Shown here: positions 26,388 through 38,800 of the stretch, piece after piece
Numbering within the stretch: the first letter of the stretch is position 1
Layout: each line of letters opens with the position of its first letter
From: Yersinia entomophaga
Lineage (GTDB): Bacteria; Pseudomonadota; Gammaproteobacteria; Enterobacterales; Enterobacteriaceae
Length of the DNA: 64,000 nt
NCBI RefSeq assembly: GCF_001656035.1
Contig: NZ_CP010029.1
Coordinates: 11,167-75,166, forward strand
Direction of reading: 5' to 3'
The notes under the pieces: generated by a model
What the model saw: the letters and a program-made list of their open reading frames with translations, nothing else
The model's database searches: none
What the model was told of the DNA's origin: nothing
Position numbers and translations under genes: made by a program

Positions 26388-26810
26388 ATGTCATATTTAT
26401 TTAATAAAAAGACAAGCCGGTTTTTGGCAAAAAATATGGTCGATGATGGTAGCTACGGTGAAATTAAAGACTCAGACTTAATCATCCCCACTGACGATGA
26501 GATGACTATATATCACGCCACTGCCGCACCACAAAGAAAACTATTGGGGACGGTAAAGGGCAGGCCAGCCTGGGTCGATGCACCAGAGATGACGCCAGAG
26601 GAAGTTCTAGTTGAGGCAACTAGTCAGAGATCGGCGCTAAAGGCCAAAGCTGATAGTGAAATTGAATGGCGTCAGGATGCGGTTGACAGCGGTTCGCCTG
26701 AAGGGACGGAAGCAAATGATTTGGCAAAATGGAAGGAGTATCGAATCTCTTTAATGAGATTGGATATATCGACTGGTAAAAGCATAGAGTGGCCAGCAAT
26801 GCCGGATTAG
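26388..26810 (+). CDS. Tail fibre assembly chaperone (Tfa-like)
   Basis: A 140-residue protein directly after the fibre gene. The N-terminus mimics a fibre tip, and the C-terminal half has the Tfa pattern: SQRSALKAKADSEIEWRQDA, then EWKEYR-like and IEWPAMPD. It assists fibre trimerisation. ATG 26388 after GAGG is preferred over GTG 26385. It is the last recognisable phage gene before the chromosomal flank. Confidence 0.85.
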   Translation: MSYLFNKKTSRFLAKNMVDDGSYGEIKDSDLIIPTDDEMTIYHATAAPQRKLLGTVKGRPAWVDAPEMTPEEVLVEATSQRSALKAKADSEIEWRQDAVDSGSPEGTEANDLAKWKEYRISLMRLDISTGKSIEWPAMPD

Positions 26811-26850
26811 AATTTTTTATTGGCAGGGACGCCGAGGTGGGAGTGTGACA

Positions 26851-26888
26851 GATTTGTGCCAAAACAATGACACAAAATGGCGCAAATC
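26851..26888. repeat. Inverted repeat at the prophage right boundary
   Basis: GATTTGTGCCA (26851-26861) and TGGCGCAAATC (26878-26888) are inverted copies with one mismatch (a G-U in RNA), around 16 nt. No T tract follows. It lies between the last phage gene and the tgt promoter region, where attR must be. It may be an integrase site or a vestigial terminator. Confidence 0.45.
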
Positions 26889-26924
26889 AGCAAAGCACGA
26901 CAAACACCACTTAAGCTGGCTGGC

Positions 26925-28129
<1,205 letters not shown>

Positions 28130-28240
28130 TTTAGAAATTATTAACTTGTAATTATAGATTGAACGGTTAGGATTTTGCGGTTACTAATTTTAACACACTG
28201 ATGTCACACTACTGATATTGATAACAATGAGGGAATTTTA

Positions 28241-28573
28241 ATGAGTCTTTTCATTTCTGATGCTGTCGCATCTGCAGGGGCTCCGGCTCAAGGAAGCCCG
28301 TACTCCCTGGTAATTATGCTGGTGGTCTTTGGTCTGATCTTCTACTTCATGATCCTGCGCCCACAGCAAAAACGTTCTAAAGAACATAAAAAGCTGATGG
28401 ACTCTATCGGTAAGGGTGACGAAGTTTTGACCACTGGCGGTTTGATCGGTCGTGTTACTAAAGTTGCGGAAACTGGCTATATCGTTATCGCACTGAATGA
28501 CACCACTGAAGTAATGATCAAGCGTGACTTCGTGGCTGCCGTTTTGCCGAAAGGTACAATGAAGGCTCTGTAA
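28241..28573 (+). CDS. yajC: Sec translocon accessory subunit YajC
   Basis: A 110-residue inner-membrane protein with one N-terminal transmembrane segment (LVIMLVVFGLIFYFMIL), the RPQQKR signature and a cytoplasmic domain with GDEVLTTGGLIGRV. It associates with SecDF-YidC and the SecYEG channel. Length matches E. coli YajC. It is 27 bases before secD, in one operon. Confidence 0.97.
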   Translation: MSLFISDAVASAGAPAQGSPYSLVIMLVVFGLIFYFMILRPQQKRSKEHKKLMDSIGKGDEVLTTGGLIGRVTKVAETGYIVIALNDTTEVMIKRDFVAAVLPKGTMKAL

Positions 28574-28600
28574 TTTTCGATTTTCCCTAAGGGAACTACC

Positions 28601-30448
28601 GTGTTGAACCGTTATCCTTTGTGGAAGTACGTCATGCTGATCGTCGTGATTCTCGTCGGTCTGTTGTATGCGCTTCCCAACCTTTATGGTGAGGATCCGG
28701 CTGTTCAAATCACTGGCGCGCGAGGTATCGCCGCCAGTGAAACAACGCTGGACCAAGTCCGTACTGTCTTGGAAAAAGACAACATAGCGAGCAAGTCTAT
28801 TGCCCTGGAAAACGGTGCAATTCTGGCTCGCTTTAAAGATCCTGATGTTCAGCTGCGTGCCCGTGAGGCATTAATGACAGCGCTGGGCGACAAATACGTG
28901 ATTGCGCTGAACCTGGCACCGGCAACACCGAGCTGGCTGGCCAGACTGGGCGCTGAGCCGATGAAGCTGGGCCTTGACCTGCGTGGCGGTGTGCACTTCC
29001 TGATGGAGGTGGATATGGACACGGCGTTAGGCAAGCTGCAAGAGCAGACAATGGATACCCTGCGCAGCGATTTGCGTGAAAAAGGTATTCCTTACGCTGC
29101 GGTGCGTAAACTCGATAATTACGGCGTTGAAGTGCGTTTTCGCGATGACAAAGCCCGCGATGAAGCCATTAGCTATCTTTCTTCCCGTCACCGTGATTTA
29201 GTCATCAACTCTAACGGCAGCAATACATTAAAAGCCGTGATGAGTGACGATCGCCTGCGTGAAGCTCGGGAATATGCTGTTCAGCAAAACATTACGATTC
29301 TGCGTAACCGTGTTAACCAATTAGGTGTGGCTGAGCCATTGGTTCAGCGTCAGGGTGCCGATCGTATTGTGGTTGAATTGCCGGGGATTCAGGATACTGC
29401 CCGTGCCAAAGAGATTCTTGGTGCCACGGCAACGCTGGAATTCCGTTTGGTTAATACCAACGTTGATGGTTCTGTTGCCGCCTCTGGCCGTGTGCCGGGC
29501 GATTCAGAAGTGAAAAATACCCGTGAAGGACGCCCGGTTGTATTGTACAAGCGCGTTATCCTGACCGGCGACCATATCACTGACTCTACTTCCAGTACCG
29601 ACGAATACAATCAGGCTCAGGTGAATATTTCACTTGATAGCGCCGGTGGCTCTACCATGTCCAATTTCACCAAAGACAACATCGGCAAGCCGATGGCAAC
29701 TTTGTTTGTGGAATATAAAGACAGCGGTAAGAAAGATGCCAACGGTCGCGCCATTCTGGTTAAACAAGAAGAAGTTATCAACGTCGCGACCATTCAGTCT
29801 CGCCTTGGTAACAGCTTCCGTATTACCGGTATTGATAACCCGAACGAAGCTCGCCAACTGTCTCTGTTGCTGCGTGCCGGTGCCTTGATTGCGCCAATCC
29901 AGATTGTGGAAGAGCGAACTATCGGCCCAACTTTGGGTTCACAAAATATTGCCCAGGGTCTGGAAGCCTGCCTGTGGGGTCTGGCGGTATCTATCCTGTT
30001 CATGGTGGTTTACTACCGTAAATTTGGTGTGATTGCTAGTACCGCGCTGCTCGCCAACCTGGTGTTAATCGTCGGCGTGATGTCTCTGCTACCGGGGGCG
30101 ACATTAACCATGCCGGGTATTGCTGGTATCGTGTTAACCCTTGCGGTTGCGGTTGATGCTAACGTACTGATTAACGAGCGTATTAAAGAAGAGTTTAAAA
30201 ACGGGCGGTCGATTCAGCAGGCGATACACGAAGGGTACAAAGGTGCTTTCTCCAGTATCATCGATGCGAACGTCACGACGTTGATCACAGCGATTATTCT
30301 GTATGCTGTGGGTACCGGTTCGATTAAAGGCTTTGCTATTACGACAGCAATCGGCGTTATTACGTCAATGTTCACCGCAATAGTGGGTACTCGTGCCATC
30401 GTCAACCTGCTTTACGGCGGCAAGCGCGTTAACAAGCTGTCTATTTAA
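28601..30448 (+). CDS. secD: Protein translocase subunit SecD
   Basis: A 615-residue inner-membrane protein that uses the proton gradient to complete secretion. It has an N-terminal membrane segment, a large periplasmic domain with [16 protein letters not shown] and [11 protein letters not shown], and five C-terminal segments including [18 protein letters not shown] 28601 is the start, after AAGGGA. The length equals E. coli SecD. The coupled secF starts 10 bases later. Confidence 0.97.
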   Translation: MLNRYPLWKYVMLIVVILVGLLYALPNLYGEDPAVQITGARGIAASETTLDQVRTVLEKDNIASKSIALENGAILARFKDPDVQLRAREALMTALGDKYVIALNLAPATPSWLARLGAEPMKLGLDLRGGVHFLMEVDMDTALGKLQEQTMDTLRSDLREKGIPYAAVRKLDNYGVEVRFRDDKARDEAISYLSSRHRDLVINSNGSNTLKAVMSDDRLREAREYAVQQNITILRNRVNQLGVAEPLVQRQGADRIVVELPGIQDTARAKEILGATATLEFRLVNTNVDGSVAASGRVPGDSEVKNTREGRPVVLYKRVILTGDHITDSTSSTDEYNQAQVNISLDSAGGSTMSNFTKDNIGKPMATLFVEYKDSGKKDANGRAILVKQEEVINVATIQSRLGNSFRITGIDNPNEARQLSLLLRAGALIAPIQIVEERTIGPTLGSQNIAQGLEACLWGLAVSILFMVVYYRKFGVIASTALLANLVLIVGVMSLLPGATLTMPGIAGIVLTLAVAVDANVLINERIKEEFKNGRSIQQAIHEGYKGAFSSIIDANVTTLITAIILYAVGTGSIKGFAITTAIGVITSMFTAIVGTRAIVNLLYGGKRVNKLSI

Positions 30449-30458
30449 GGAGTACGTT

Positions 30459-31427
30459 GTGGCACAGGATTATACTGTTGAGCAACTGAACTATGGCCGT
30501 AAAGTCTATGACTTTATGCGCTGGGACAACGTGGCCTTTGGCATTTCGTTGTTGCTGTTAGTGGCATCCATTGCGGTTATTTCTGTAAAGGGGTTTAACT
30601 GGGGATTGGATTTCACCGGTGGTACGGTGATTGAAATCAACCTGGAAAAACCAGCAGATCTTGATCAAATGCGTGACACTTTGGAAAAAGCGGGCTTTGA
30701 GTCGCCAATTCTGCAGAACTTCGGTAGTACCCGTGATGTGATGGTACGTATGCCGCCTGCGACTGGTACTGCGGGTCAGGAATTAGGTAACCGTGTTATT
30801 TCGGTTATCAATGAATCTGTTGATAAGAATGCAACGGTAAAACGCATCGAATTCGTCGGACCAAGCGTGGGCAGTGATTTGGCTCAGGCTGGCGGGATGG
30901 CGCTTCTGGTGGCTTTGCTGTCTATCCTGGTTTACGTCGGCTTCCGTTTTGAATGGCGACTGGCGCTGGGGGCGGTTATCGCTCTGGCCCATGATGTGGT
31001 CATCACTATGGGAATTCTGTCGTTGTTCCAGATAGAGATTGACCTGACCATCATTGCTTCATTAATGTCGGTTATTGGTTACTCACTGAACGATAGCATC
31101 GTGGTATCGGACCGTATTCGTGAGAACTTCCGTAAGATTCGTCGCGGAACGCCTTACGAAATCATGAACGTGTCCCTGACCCAGACGTTGAGCCGTACTA
31201 TTATGACCTCGGCAACTACCCTGATGGTGGTACTGATGCTGTTCATCTTCGGTGGTGCGATGCTGCAAGGCTTCTCACTGACCATGTTGATCGGTGTATC
31301 TATCGGTACTGTCTCATCCATTTATGTCGCCTCTGCATTGGCGCTGAAATTGGGTATGAAACGCGAGCATATGCTACAGCAGAAAGTTGAGAAAGAAGGG
31401 GCTGACCAGCCTTCTATTCTTCCTTAA
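30459..31427 (+). CDS. secF: Protein translocase subunit SecF
   Basis: A 322-residue partner of SecD with six membrane segments. Motifs are [31 protein letters not shown] and [20 protein letters not shown] 30459 follows AAGGAG; a longer frame from 30393 would overlap secD by 56 bases and is rejected. A strong terminator follows, ending the tgt-yajC-secDF unit. Confidence 0.97.
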   Translation: MAQDYTVEQLNYGRKVYDFMRWDNVAFGISLLLLVASIAVISVKGFNWGLDFTGGTVIEINLEKPADLDQMRDTLEKAGFESPILQNFGSTRDVMVRMPPATGTAGQELGNRVISVINESVDKNATVKRIEFVGPSVGSDLAQAGGMALLVALLSILVYVGFRFEWRLALGAVIALAHDVVITMGILSLFQIEIDLTIIASLMSVIGYSLNDSIVVSDRIRENFRKIRRGTPYEIMNVSLTQTLSRTIMTSATTLMVVLMLFIFGGAMLQGFSLTMLIGVSIGTVSSIYVASALALKLGMKREHMLQQKVEKEGADQPSILP

Positions 31428-31471
31428 CCAAAGGCGTTAGAGTTAATCTTTGGGTTAACTCCGGCGTAATA

Positions 31472-31519
31472 AAAAGCCCCGAGAATCGTGGACTGTAGTC
31501 CAAAATTTCGGGGCTTTTT
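31472..31519 (+). terminator. Intrinsic terminator after secF
   Basis: AAAAGCCCCGA and TCGGGGCTTTT pair perfectly and are followed by a T-rich tract. The 25-nt loop can form a further hairpin (GGACTGTAGTCC). It lies between convergent secF and yajI and may work in both directions. Confidence 0.88.
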
Positions 31520-31641
31520 GCTTTTAAACCACAGTGAAAGACGGTAGCACTGGTTCCTGACATCTGGAACTCGTGAAGCTGGCCAAGTTGAGGCTGAGCG
31601 GGGGCTGGTCTGAGCACTGGCGTTTTAGTGGCTAGAAACCT

Positions 31642-32226
31642 TTATTGAGCAGGAAGTAAAGACTCGCTTACCGCGTCTCTTTCGGCATCAGCGGCGTTAA
31701 CCACCTGATGAAAACGAATATAACCTAGCTGTTCCGGTGTGAGACCGCTCAGTCGCAACTCAATGGTGTGTTCGGTTTTTGGCAAAAGAGAAGCGCTAAT
31801 AGCGACGGGCTGTGACAAAACGTCCGCAGTTAATGGCTGGCCTGTCGTTGGATCCAATTGTCCCCACTCAACGTTGGCGCTCATGGCTGGGAGCGGTTGG
31901 TCTGTCAGGCTACGGATATGCAGCAATGCCTGAGATCCATTCGCTTCACTGGAGATATCGGTCAGTGAAACCCCAAGTTTGCCGACGCTGCTGTTCAACA
32001 CCGCAGGCGTATTGGCAGCCGGCAACAGGTAAACGCCGTTAAGCGAGCGGCGGTTCAGCGTGTTTTGCTGCTCTACGGCTAATGCTTGATTGGTCAGGGT
32101 TTGCAGTTTTTGGCTTAGCTGGCCAACCTGATTTTTCAGCGCGGGAATCTCTGGATCCTGCGCACAACCGGCCAGTACTATCACTGCGGCCAATAAACAA
32201 ATTCGAGGATAACTGGTTGTCATCAT
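31642..32226 (-). CDS. yajI: DUF3251 lipoprotein YajI
   Basis: A 194-residue lipoprotein whose signal peptide ends in the lipobox LAGC, followed by a short coiled-coil stretch (LKNQVGQLSQKLQTLTNQ) and a beta-rich DUF3251 domain. In E. coli yajI sits at the same place before nrdR. Asp occurs near but not directly after Cys (Cys-Ala-Gln-Asp), so outer-membrane sorting is likely. Function unknown. ATG 32226 follows AAGGAA; 32223 is also possible. Confidence 0.85.
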   Translation of the reverse strand: MMTTSYPRICLLAAVIVLAGCAQDPEIPALKNQVGQLSQKLQTLTNQALAVEQQNTLNRRSLNGVYLLPAANTPAVLNSSVGKLGVSLTDISSEANGSQALLHIRSLTDQPLPAMSANVEWGQLDPTTGQPLTADVLSQPVAISASLLPKTEHTIELRLSGLTPEQLGYIRFHQVVNAADAERDAVSESLLPAQ

Positions 32227-32421
32227 AATGATTTCCTTTTCAGTATATCTATCATCTAGCTTAGCCCCGATAAATGGGAAAGTCATTGCCAGGTCGAGGT
32301 CTTACACATAATTTCACCAATAACTGCGCAACGCTACGCAACAAATGGGCTTGAGCCTTTGTTGTCGTGGCACTTCGCGGTAAACTGTAGGCAAATTTGG
32401 GAACAATTATCAGGAACTGCT

Positions 32422-32871
32422 ATGCATTGCCCATTTTGTGCCGCCGTTGATACCAAAGTGATTGACTCCCGTCTGGTGGGTGATGGCTCACAGGTTCGCC
32501 GTCGCCGCCAGTGTCTGGACTGTAATGAGCGCTTTACCACTTTTGAGGTCGCCGAGTTGGTGTTGCCTCGCGTGATCAAAAGTGATGATGTTCGCGAACC
32601 TTTCAACGAGGATAAGCTGCGACGCGGGATGTTGAAAGCGTTGGAAAAACGCCCCGTTAGCTCGGACGACGTTGAAATGGCCATTAGCCATATTAAATCC
32701 CAACTGCGGGCCACCGGCGAACGTGAAGTGCCAACCAAAATGGTGGGTAATCTGGTGATGGAAGCGTTGAAAAAACTGGATAAAGTCGCCTATATCCGCT
32801 TCGCATCGGTTTATCGTAGCTTTGAAGATATTCGTGAGTTTGGCGAAGAAATTGCCAGATTGCAGGACTGA
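32422..32871 (+). CDS. nrdR: Transcriptional repressor NrdR
   Basis: A 149-residue repressor of ribonucleotide reductase operons. The zinc ribbon is Cys3-Pro-Phe-Cys6 and Cys31-Leu-Asp-Cys34, and an ATP-cone follows from about residue 49 ([20 protein letters not shown]). Length matches the family. ATG 32422 is preferred over 32359 because it begins at the zinc ribbon. It heads the nrdR-ribD-ribH-nusB cluster. Confidence 0.97.
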   Translation: MHCPFCAAVDTKVIDSRLVGDGSQVRRRRQCLDCNERFTTFEVAELVLPRVIKSDDVREPFNEDKLRRGMLKALEKRPVSSDDVEMAISHIKSQLRATGEREVPTKMVGNLVMEALKKLDKVAYIRFASVYRSFEDIREFGEEIARLQD

Positions 32872-32913
32872 TTCTTTCAGAGTGGGTTCTTTCCGTAGAA
32901 TTTAAGGATTAGC

Positions 32914-34023
32914 ATGCATTCCGACCAGATTTATATGGCCCGAGCTTTTGAACTGGCGCGTTTAGGGCGATTTACGACTTCGCCAAACCCTAACGTTGGC
33001 TGTGTGATCGTTCGGGATGGTCAGATCGTCGGAGAAGGTTACCATTTTCGTGCCGGTGAACCTCATGCGGAAGTACATGCGTTACGCATGGCAGGAGACG
33101 CCGCTAAAGGTGCGACCGCTTATGTTACGCTAGAACCTTGCAGCCATCACGGGCGCACGCCTCCCTGCGCGGATGCGCTTGTCGCTGCGGGGATTCGGCG
33201 GGTTGTTACCGCGATGCAAGATCCGAATCCTCAGGTCGCAGGGCGCGGAATGTATAGGCTCAAACAGGCGGGTATCGAAGTCGTGGATGGGGTGATGCTG
33301 GCCGAAGCCGAGGCGGTTAACCTTGGTTTCCTGAAGCGTATGCGTACCGGATTTCCTTATGTTCAATTGAAAATGGGGGCGTCGCTGGACGGTAAAACCG
33401 CCATGGCATCCGGGGAAAGTCAGTGGATTACTTCTCCGCAGGCCAGACAAGACGTTCAGCGTTTTCGAGCCCAAAGTTCGGCGATTCTTAGCACCAGCGC
33501 AACGGTGCTGGCTGACGATCCTTCGCTGACCGTACGTTGGTCGGAACTGGATGCAGAAACCCAACGAATTTACCCGCAATCGGCGCTACGACAGCCAACT
33601 CGTATTATTCTGGATAGCCAGAATCGCGTTGCTCCAACTCATCAGGTGGTGCAGCAGGAGGGAAACTGCTGGCTGGCAAGAGTCAAGGCCGATCAGCAGC
33701 CGTGGCCGGATAGCGTCGAGCAGGTATTGCTCCCACATCACGGTAACGGCATCGATTTGGTCTTGCTGATGATGCTACTTGGCAAACGCCAAATTAACTC
33801 GGTCTGGGTGGAAGCCGGGCCACAGCTGGCCGGCGCATTATTGCAGGCTGGCTTGGTCGACGAACTTATCCTCTATGTCGCGCCCAAATTACTCGGTGAT
33901 AGCGCCCGTGGTTTATGCCATTTGCCCGGAATGGATCAACTTTCCCAGGCCCCCGAGTTCAGCTTTAGTGAAGTGCGGCAGATAGGCCCTGATTTACGAT
34001 TACGCCTAAAACCGAGGTATTAA
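32914..34023 (+). CDS. ribD: Bifunctional riboflavin biosynthesis deaminase/reductase RibD
   Basis: A 369-residue enzyme for two successive riboflavin steps. The N-terminal deaminase has the zinc motifs HAEVHAL and PCSHHGRTPPC. The C-terminal reductase contains LKMGASLDGKTAMASGESQW and WVEAGPQLAGALL. It acts upstream of RibH in the same operon. Length agrees with E. coli RibD (367). Confidence 0.97.
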   Translation: MHSDQIYMARAFELARLGRFTTSPNPNVGCVIVRDGQIVGEGYHFRAGEPHAEVHALRMAGDAAKGATAYVTLEPCSHHGRTPPCADALVAAGIRRVVTAMQDPNPQVAGRGMYRLKQAGIEVVDGVMLAEAEAVNLGFLKRMRTGFPYVQLKMGASLDGKTAMASGESQWITSPQARQDVQRFRAQSSAILSTSATVLADDPSLTVRWSELDAETQRIYPQSALRQPTRIILDSQNRVAPTHQVVQQEGNCWLARVKADQQPWPDSVEQVLLPHHGNGIDLVLLMMLLGKRQINSVWVEAGPQLAGALLQAGLVDELILYVAPKLLGDSARGLCHLPGMDQLSQAPEFSFSEVRQIGPDLRLRLKPRY

Positions 34024-34158
34024 CCCCAATTTATGGTAGGAGATTTTCCTACCGGTGGCCGTCTTGTCGGGCGTTTTACAAATGCGCAGGCGCAGGCAGC
34101 GAAAGAATATGATAGAATCCGCCCCCCTGCGGGGTATGAACCGATATTGAGGAAAGCT

Positions 34159-34629
34159 ATGAACGTTATCGAAGGTGTTGTTGCTACTCCTACTGCCCGC
34201 GTGGCGATTGCGATTGCGCGTTTTAACAACTTTATCAATGACAGTCTGCTGGAAGGCGCAATTGATGCCCTGAAGCGCATTGGTCAGGTCTCCGACGACA
34301 ACATTACCGTTGTTTGGGTGCCGGGTGCCTATGAGTTGCCGTTGGCTGTTAATGTGTTGGCAAAAACTAATCGTTATGACGCGGTTATCGCTCTGGGTAC
34401 TGTGATCCGTGGGGGCACTGCGCACTTTGAGTTTGTTGCTGGTGAAGCAAGTTCTGGCTTGGCAAGCGTTGCCATGAACAGCGATATCCCTGTGGCTTTC
34501 GGTGTTTTAACCACTGAAAGCATTGAGCAGGCTATTGAGCGCGCTGGTACTAAAGCGGGTAATAAAGGTGCAGAAGCTGCCCTGACCGCACTTGAAATGA
34601 TTAATGTAATCAAAGCTATTAAAGGCTGA
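34159..34629 (+). CDS. ribH: 6,7-dimethyl-8-ribityllumazine synthase
   Basis: The 156-residue enzyme condenses the RibD/A product with dihydroxybutanone phosphate to the direct riboflavin precursor. Motifs are [36 protein letters not shown] and FGVLTTE. E. coli databases also call this gene ribE. ATG 34159, after GAGGAAAG, is used; the frame from 34033 has no family support. Confidence 0.97.
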   Translation: MNVIEGVVATPTARVAIAIARFNNFINDSLLEGAIDALKRIGQVSDDNITVVWVPGAYELPLAVNVLAKTNRYDAVIALGTVIRGGTAHFEFVAGEASSGLASVAMNSDIPVAFGVLTTESIEQAIERAGTKAGNKGAEAALTALEMINVIKAIKG

Positions 34630-34654
34630 ATTTAGTTAAGTTAAGGGGAATTCT

Positions 34655-35071
34655 GTGAAACCTGCTGCTCGTCGCCGCGCTCGTGAGTGCGCTGTTCAAG
34701 CGATCTACTCATGGCAGTTGTCTAAAAACGACATCGCTGATGTTGAATTACAGTTCCTGTCGGAGCAGGATGTCAAAGATGTAGACATCTCCTATTTTCG
34801 CGAGTTGCTGTCCGGCGTTGCGGTGAATGTAACCGCGCTGGATGCTGCAATGGCGCCGTATCTGTCACGCCAACTCGAAGAATTAGGTCAGGTTGAAAAA
34901 GCGATTCTGCGTCTTGCGATTTTTGAACTGAGCAAACGTGATGATGTCCCTTATAAAGTGGCAATCAATGAAGCGATCGAACTGGCCAAAATTTTCGGCG
35001 CTGAAGATAGCCATAAATTCGTTAACGGCGTGCTGGACAAAGTTGCTCCAGTCGTGCGTAAACGAAAATAA
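34655..35071 (+). CDS. nusB: Transcription antitermination protein NusB
   Basis: A 138-residue RNA-binding protein that with NusE (S10) binds boxA in rRNA leaders and lambda nut sites. The N-terminus [18 protein letters not shown], and [20 protein letters not shown] and [13 protein letters not shown] are the family motifs. It lies 25 bases after ribH. An 18-bp palindromic terminator follows. Confidence 0.97.
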   Translation: MKPAARRRARECAVQAIYSWQLSKNDIADVELQFLSEQDVKDVDISYFRELLSGVAVNVTALDAAMAPYLSRQLEELGQVEKAILRLAIFELSKRDDVPYKVAINEAIELAKIFGAEDSHKFVNGVLDKVAPVVRKRK

Positions 35072-35091
35072 TCGCATTACATCAACGATAT

Positions 35092-35120
35092 AAATTAAGG
35101 CCGGTTTCCGGCCTTAATTT
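35092..35120 (+). terminator. Hairpin between nusB and thiL
   Basis: AAATTAAGGCCGG and CCGGCCTTAATTT pair perfectly around TTT; flanking A/T bases extend the palindrome to about 18 bp. It lacks a classic T tract but is very stable, and could be a terminator or mRNA-stabilising hairpin within the operon. Confidence 0.65.
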
Positions 35121-35151
35121 ATATATCGGCTAACCTTTCTGGAATTGTATT

Positions 35152-36132
35152 ATGGCATGTGGCGAATTTGACCTCATTGCTCGCTACTTTGACCGGTTCA
35201 GGAGTAACCGCCGGGACGTGGAGTTGGGCATTGGCGATGACTGTGCGCTACTAACAGTCGGTGAACGACAACTGTTAGCGGTCAGCACAGACACCTTAGT
35301 GTCAGGCGTCCATTTCTTACCGGATATTGACCCGGCAGACTTGGGCTACAAGGCTTTAGCGGTAAACCTCAGTGATTTGGCAGCGATGGGCGCGGACCCA
35401 GCCTGGCTTTCTTTAGCACTTACCCTCCCTGATGTGAACGAATCCTGGCTACAGGCATTCAGTGACAGTCTGTTTGATCAACTCAATTACTATGGCATGC
35501 AGCTTATCGGCGGTGATACCACCAGTGGGCCGTTAAGTATGACGCTGACTATTCAAGGGCTTATTCCTGCGGGCAGGGCGTTGACCCGATCCGGTGCCAG
35601 AATTGGCGACTGGATTTATGTCAGTGGCACCTTGGGTGATAGCGCGGCTGGCTTAGCCATTCTGCAAAATCAGCTGCGGGTTGAAGATGCGAAGGATCGG
35701 GCTGAACTGATCAATCGTCATCTGCGGCCACAGCCACGGGTTCTGCAAGGGCAGGCATTGCGGGATTTGGCTAATTCAGCCATCGATATTTCCGATGGGT
35801 TGATTTCCGATCTACAGCATATTTTGAAAGCCAGCAACTGCGGTGCACGTATCGAGCTGGACGCCCTACCTTATTCAGATGCGATGAAAAATCAGGTTGA
35901 TCCTGAGCAAGCGCTGATTTGGGCACTCAGCGGCGGTGAAGATTACGAACTGTGCTTTACCGTCCCTGAAATCAATCGTGGGGCGTTAGATGTGGCGCTC
36001 AGCCACGCCGGAGCGGGCTATACTTGTATTGGTCAGATAGCTCCTTTATCCGAAGGGGTGAAGTTCTTTAGCGATGGCAAACCTGTTGACGTCGGTTTGC
36101 GCGGTTTCGATCACTTTACCAGCCAAGGCTAA
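35152..36132 (+). CDS. thiL: Thiamine-monophosphate kinase
   Basis: A 326-residue enzyme that phosphorylates thiamine phosphate to thiamine diphosphate. Family motifs: [44 protein letters not shown] and [12 protein letters not shown]. The next gene, pgpA, starts 2 bases after its stop, as in E. coli. Confidence 0.96.
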   Translation: MACGEFDLIARYFDRFRSNRRDVELGIGDDCALLTVGERQLLAVSTDTLVSGVHFLPDIDPADLGYKALAVNLSDLAAMGADPAWLSLALTLPDVNESWLQAFSDSLFDQLNYYGMQLIGGDTTSGPLSMTLTIQGLIPAGRALTRSGARIGDWIYVSGTLGDSAAGLAILQNQLRVEDAKDRAELINRHLRPQPRVLQGQALRDLANSAIDISDGLISDLQHILKASNCGARIELDALPYSDAMKNQVDPEQALIWALSGGEDYELCFTVPEINRGALDVALSHAGAGYTCIGQIAPLSEGVKFFSDGKPVDVGLRGFDHFTSQG

Positions 36133-36134
36133 CC

Positions 36135-36632
36135 ATGGATGAGGCGAAGAAACGTCTGCGATTAACCAATCCTTGGCATCTGCTGGCGACTGGTTTTGGT
36201 AGCGGTTTATCGCCGTGGGCACCGGGCACTATGGGGTCGATTGCCGCCATTCCATTTTGGTTGCTGTTGATCCAATTGCCTTGGCAACTTTACTCTCTGG
36301 TCGTGATGTTTAGCATTTGCATTGGCGTTTATATTTGCCATCGAACCGCTAAAGATATGAAAGTTCACGATCACGGCAGTATCGTCTGGGATGAGTTTGT
36401 CGGAATGTGGATCACGTTGATGGCATTACCGGTGAATGACTGGCAGTGGGTGCTGGCGGGGTTTGTCGTTTTCCGTATTCTGGATATCTGGAAACCTTGG
36501 CCAATCCGTTGGTTTGACCGAAATCTTCATGGCGGTATGGGTATTATGGTCGACGATATCATTGCTGGCGTGGGGGCAGCGGCAGTGATTTATTTTATCG
36601 GGCACCAATGGCCTTTAGCGCTTTTTGGCTAA
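36135..36632 (+). CDS. pgpA: Phosphatidylglycerophosphatase A
   Basis: A 165-residue membrane enzyme that dephosphorylates phosphatidylglycerol phosphate. It contains GSGLSPWAPGTMGS, the acidic motif WDEFVGMW and VDDIIAGV near the C-terminus, with three to four hydrophobic segments. It is coupled to thiL and convergent with dxs. Confidence 0.95.
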   Translation: MDEAKKRLRLTNPWHLLATGFGSGLSPWAPGTMGSIAAIPFWLLLIQLPWQLYSLVVMFSICIGVYICHRTAKDMKVHDHGSIVWDEFVGMWITLMALPVNDWQWVLAGFVVFRILDIWKPWPIRWFDRNLHGGMGIMVDDIIAGVGAAAVIYFIGHQWPLALFG

Positions 36633-36727
36633 TACCAGAACAACTCATAGCATGGCAAGTCACTAAAAAATTTAGCTTTCTTTCCGTGGTGTGGGTTAGG
36701 TTTATCTGATGAGAATATGCTAAATAG

Positions 36728-36759
36728 AAAAGGGCATAGCGTTTAAGCTGTGCCCTTTT
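36728..36759. terminator. Bidirectional terminator between pgpA and dxs
   Basis: AAAAGGGCATAGC and GCTGTGCCCTTTT pair with one G-U around GTTTAA. The A/T-rich ends give a T tract in both directions, suited to the convergent genes. Confidence 0.85.
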
Positions 36760-36794
36760 GCGTGATATCAGCCCCAATTATGGGTAATGGCCGA

Positions 36795-38654
36795 TTAAGC
36801 TAGCCAGTCTTCAATTGTCTTCTGAATACCCGCTGCGCTTAAACCAAATTCGGCGCGCATTTCATCCTGCTCACCTTGCGGAATAAAGCGATCGGGTAAA
36901 CCGATATTGAGTACCGGAACTTGCTGGCGTTTTGCCATTAACAGCTCGTTAATACCACTGCCAGCGCCACCCATGATTGCATTCTCTTCCAGCGTAACCA
37001 GTAAATCGTGACGGGCTGCCATTTCTAATACCAGCTCTTCATCTAACGGCTTGATAAAGCGCATATCCACTAATGTAGCATTCAGATTTTCTGCCACCTG
37101 CTGCGCTTCAGAAAGCAATGTACCGAAGCTCAGAATTGCGACTTTTTCACCCTGACGACGCACAATACCTTTGCCGATAGGAAGAGCCTGTAATGGCTCT
37201 AAAACTGCGCCAGTACCATTCCCGCGAGGGTAGCGTACCGCCGCTGGACCGTCGTAGTGGTAGCCGGTAAATAACATCTGACGGCATTCATTTTCATTGC
37301 TTGGCGCCATGATGACCATATTAGGAATGCAGCGCATAAATGATAGATCGAAAGCGCCCTGATGGGTTTGTCCATCAGCGCCGACGATACCGCCGCGATC
37401 GATAGCGAAGAGTACCGGTAAATTAGGAATAGCCACATCGTGAATCAGCTGATCGTAAGCTCGCTGCAAGAAAGTCGAGTAGATCGCTACAACCGGTTTA
37501 TAGCCACCAATCGCCAGACCGGCAGCGAAGGTCACCGCGTGTTGTTCTGCTATGGCCACATCGAAGTACTGCTGCGGGAATTCACGGGAGAACCGCACCA
37601 TACCAGAGCCTTCGCGCATAGCAGGGGTAACGGCCATCAGTTGGCTGTCTTTTTCAGCCGTTTCACACAGCCAATCGCCGAATATTTTGGAATAGGTGGG
37701 TAAATCGCTTTTGCTTTTTGGCAAAGTACCTAGCGCAGGATCGAACTTAGGTACCGCATGCCAGCCGATAGGATCTTTCTCCGCTGGTGCGTAGCCTTTG
37801 CCCTTTTTGGTCATAATATGCAGAAGTTGCGGCCCTTTGAGGCTACGCATATTTTTCAGCGTTTGGGTTAAAGCTTGTACGTCGTGGCCATCAACCGGGC
37901 CGATATAATTAAAGCCGAGCTCTTCAAACAGCGTACCCGGAACCACCATACCTTTCAGATGTTCTTCAGTACGTTTGAGTAGTTCTTTAATCGGCGGCAG
38001 GCCGGAGAAGGCTCTTTTTCCTCCTTCGCGCAGCGTGGAATACAGTTTTCCGGATAATAATTGGGCCAAATGATTATTCAGCGCGCCGACGTTTTCAGAG
38101 ATCGACATCTCATTGTCGTTGAGCACGACCAGCATATCCGGATTGATATCACCGGCGTGGTTCATGGCTTCAAACGCCATACCTGCGGTAATCGCGCCAT
38201 CGCCAATCACACAGACGGTACGGCGGCCTTTACCCTCACGTTCGGCGGCCACGGCCATACCTAAGCCGGCACTGATAGACGTGGATGAATGCCCGACGGA
38301 TAACACGTCATATTCGCTTTCATCACGCCAAGGGAAAGGATGTAAACCCTCTTTTTGACGAATGGTGGCAATACGATCGCGTCGACCGGTTAGAATCTTA
38401 TGAGGATACGCCTGATGACCGACATCCCACACCAGATGGTCGAACGGCGTGTTATAGACATAGTGCAAGGCCACGGTCAGCTCAACCGTTCCCAACCCTG
38501 ACGCAAAGTGGCCGCTAGAACGGCTAACAGAGTCGAGTAAATACTGTCGCAGCTCATCGCATAGCTTGGGCAGGCTTTCTTTTGGCAGTAAACGCAGTTC
38601 CTCGGGGTTCTCCGCAAGTGCCAGTGTCGGGTATTTGGCTATATCAAGACTCAT
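36795..38654 (-). CDS. dxs: 1-deoxy-D-xylulose-5-phosphate synthase
   Basis: A 619-residue thiamine-diphosphate enzyme that makes DXP from pyruvate and glyceraldehyde-3-phosphate, the first MEP-pathway step. Motifs: a [15 protein letters not shown] start region, TPP site [13 protein letters not shown], catalytic-Glu [13 protein letters not shown], and the C-terminal domain [12 protein letters not shown]. It is the last gene of the leftward xseB-ispA-dxs group. Confidence 0.97.
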   Translation of the reverse strand: MSLDIAKYPTLALAENPEELRLLPKESLPKLCDELRQYLLDSVSRSSGHFASGLGTVELTVALHYVYNTPFDHLVWDVGHQAYPHKILTGRRDRIATIRQKEGLHPFPWRDESEYDVLSVGHSSTSISAGLGMAVAAEREGKGRRTVCVIGDGAITAGMAFEAMNHAGDINPDMLVVLNDNEMSISENVGALNNHLAQLLSGKLYSTLREGGKRAFSGLPPIKELLKRTEEHLKGMVVPGTLFEELGFNYIGPVDGHDVQALTQTLKNMRSLKGPQLLHIMTKKGKGYAPAEKDPIGWHAVPKFDPALGTLPKSKSDLPTYSKIFGDWLCETAEKDSQLMAVTPAMREGSGMVRFSREFPQQYFDVAIAEQHAVTFAAGLAIGGYKPVVAIYSTFLQRAYDQLIHDVAIPNLPVLFAIDRGGIVGADGQTHQGAFDLSFMRCIPNMVIMAPSNENECRQMLFTGYHYDGPAAVRYPRGNGTGAVLEPLQALPIGKGIVRRQGEKVAILSFGTLLSEAQQVAENLNATLVDMRFIKPLDEELVLEMAARHDLLVTLEENAIMGGAGSGINELLMAKRQQVPVLNIGLPDRFIPQGEQDEMRAEFGLSAAGIQKTIEDWLA

Positions 38655-38800
38655 TCGATGCTCATATCAGAGGTGTTTACGTAGGCTGCTGCATTACCAT
38701 TCCCGGCAGGGCAGTGCCGGGATCAGAAATCGTCTGAACACCGGTGCGCTGGCGGCAGAATATTATTCTGCACGAGTAACGCCTACTGGATTAATTGTTT
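38655..38800 (-). other. dxs-ispA intergenic region
   Basis: 146 bp without a gene. It contains a stable hairpin, TCCCGGCA/TGCCGGGA, near 38700-38721 with no T tract. In E. coli these genes nearly touch. The hairpin may separate expression of ispA and dxs. Confidence 0.4.

Noticed and set aside
28238..28756. 172-codon ORF antisense to yajC-secD
   Set aside because: It covers two certain genes on the other strand and has no family character.
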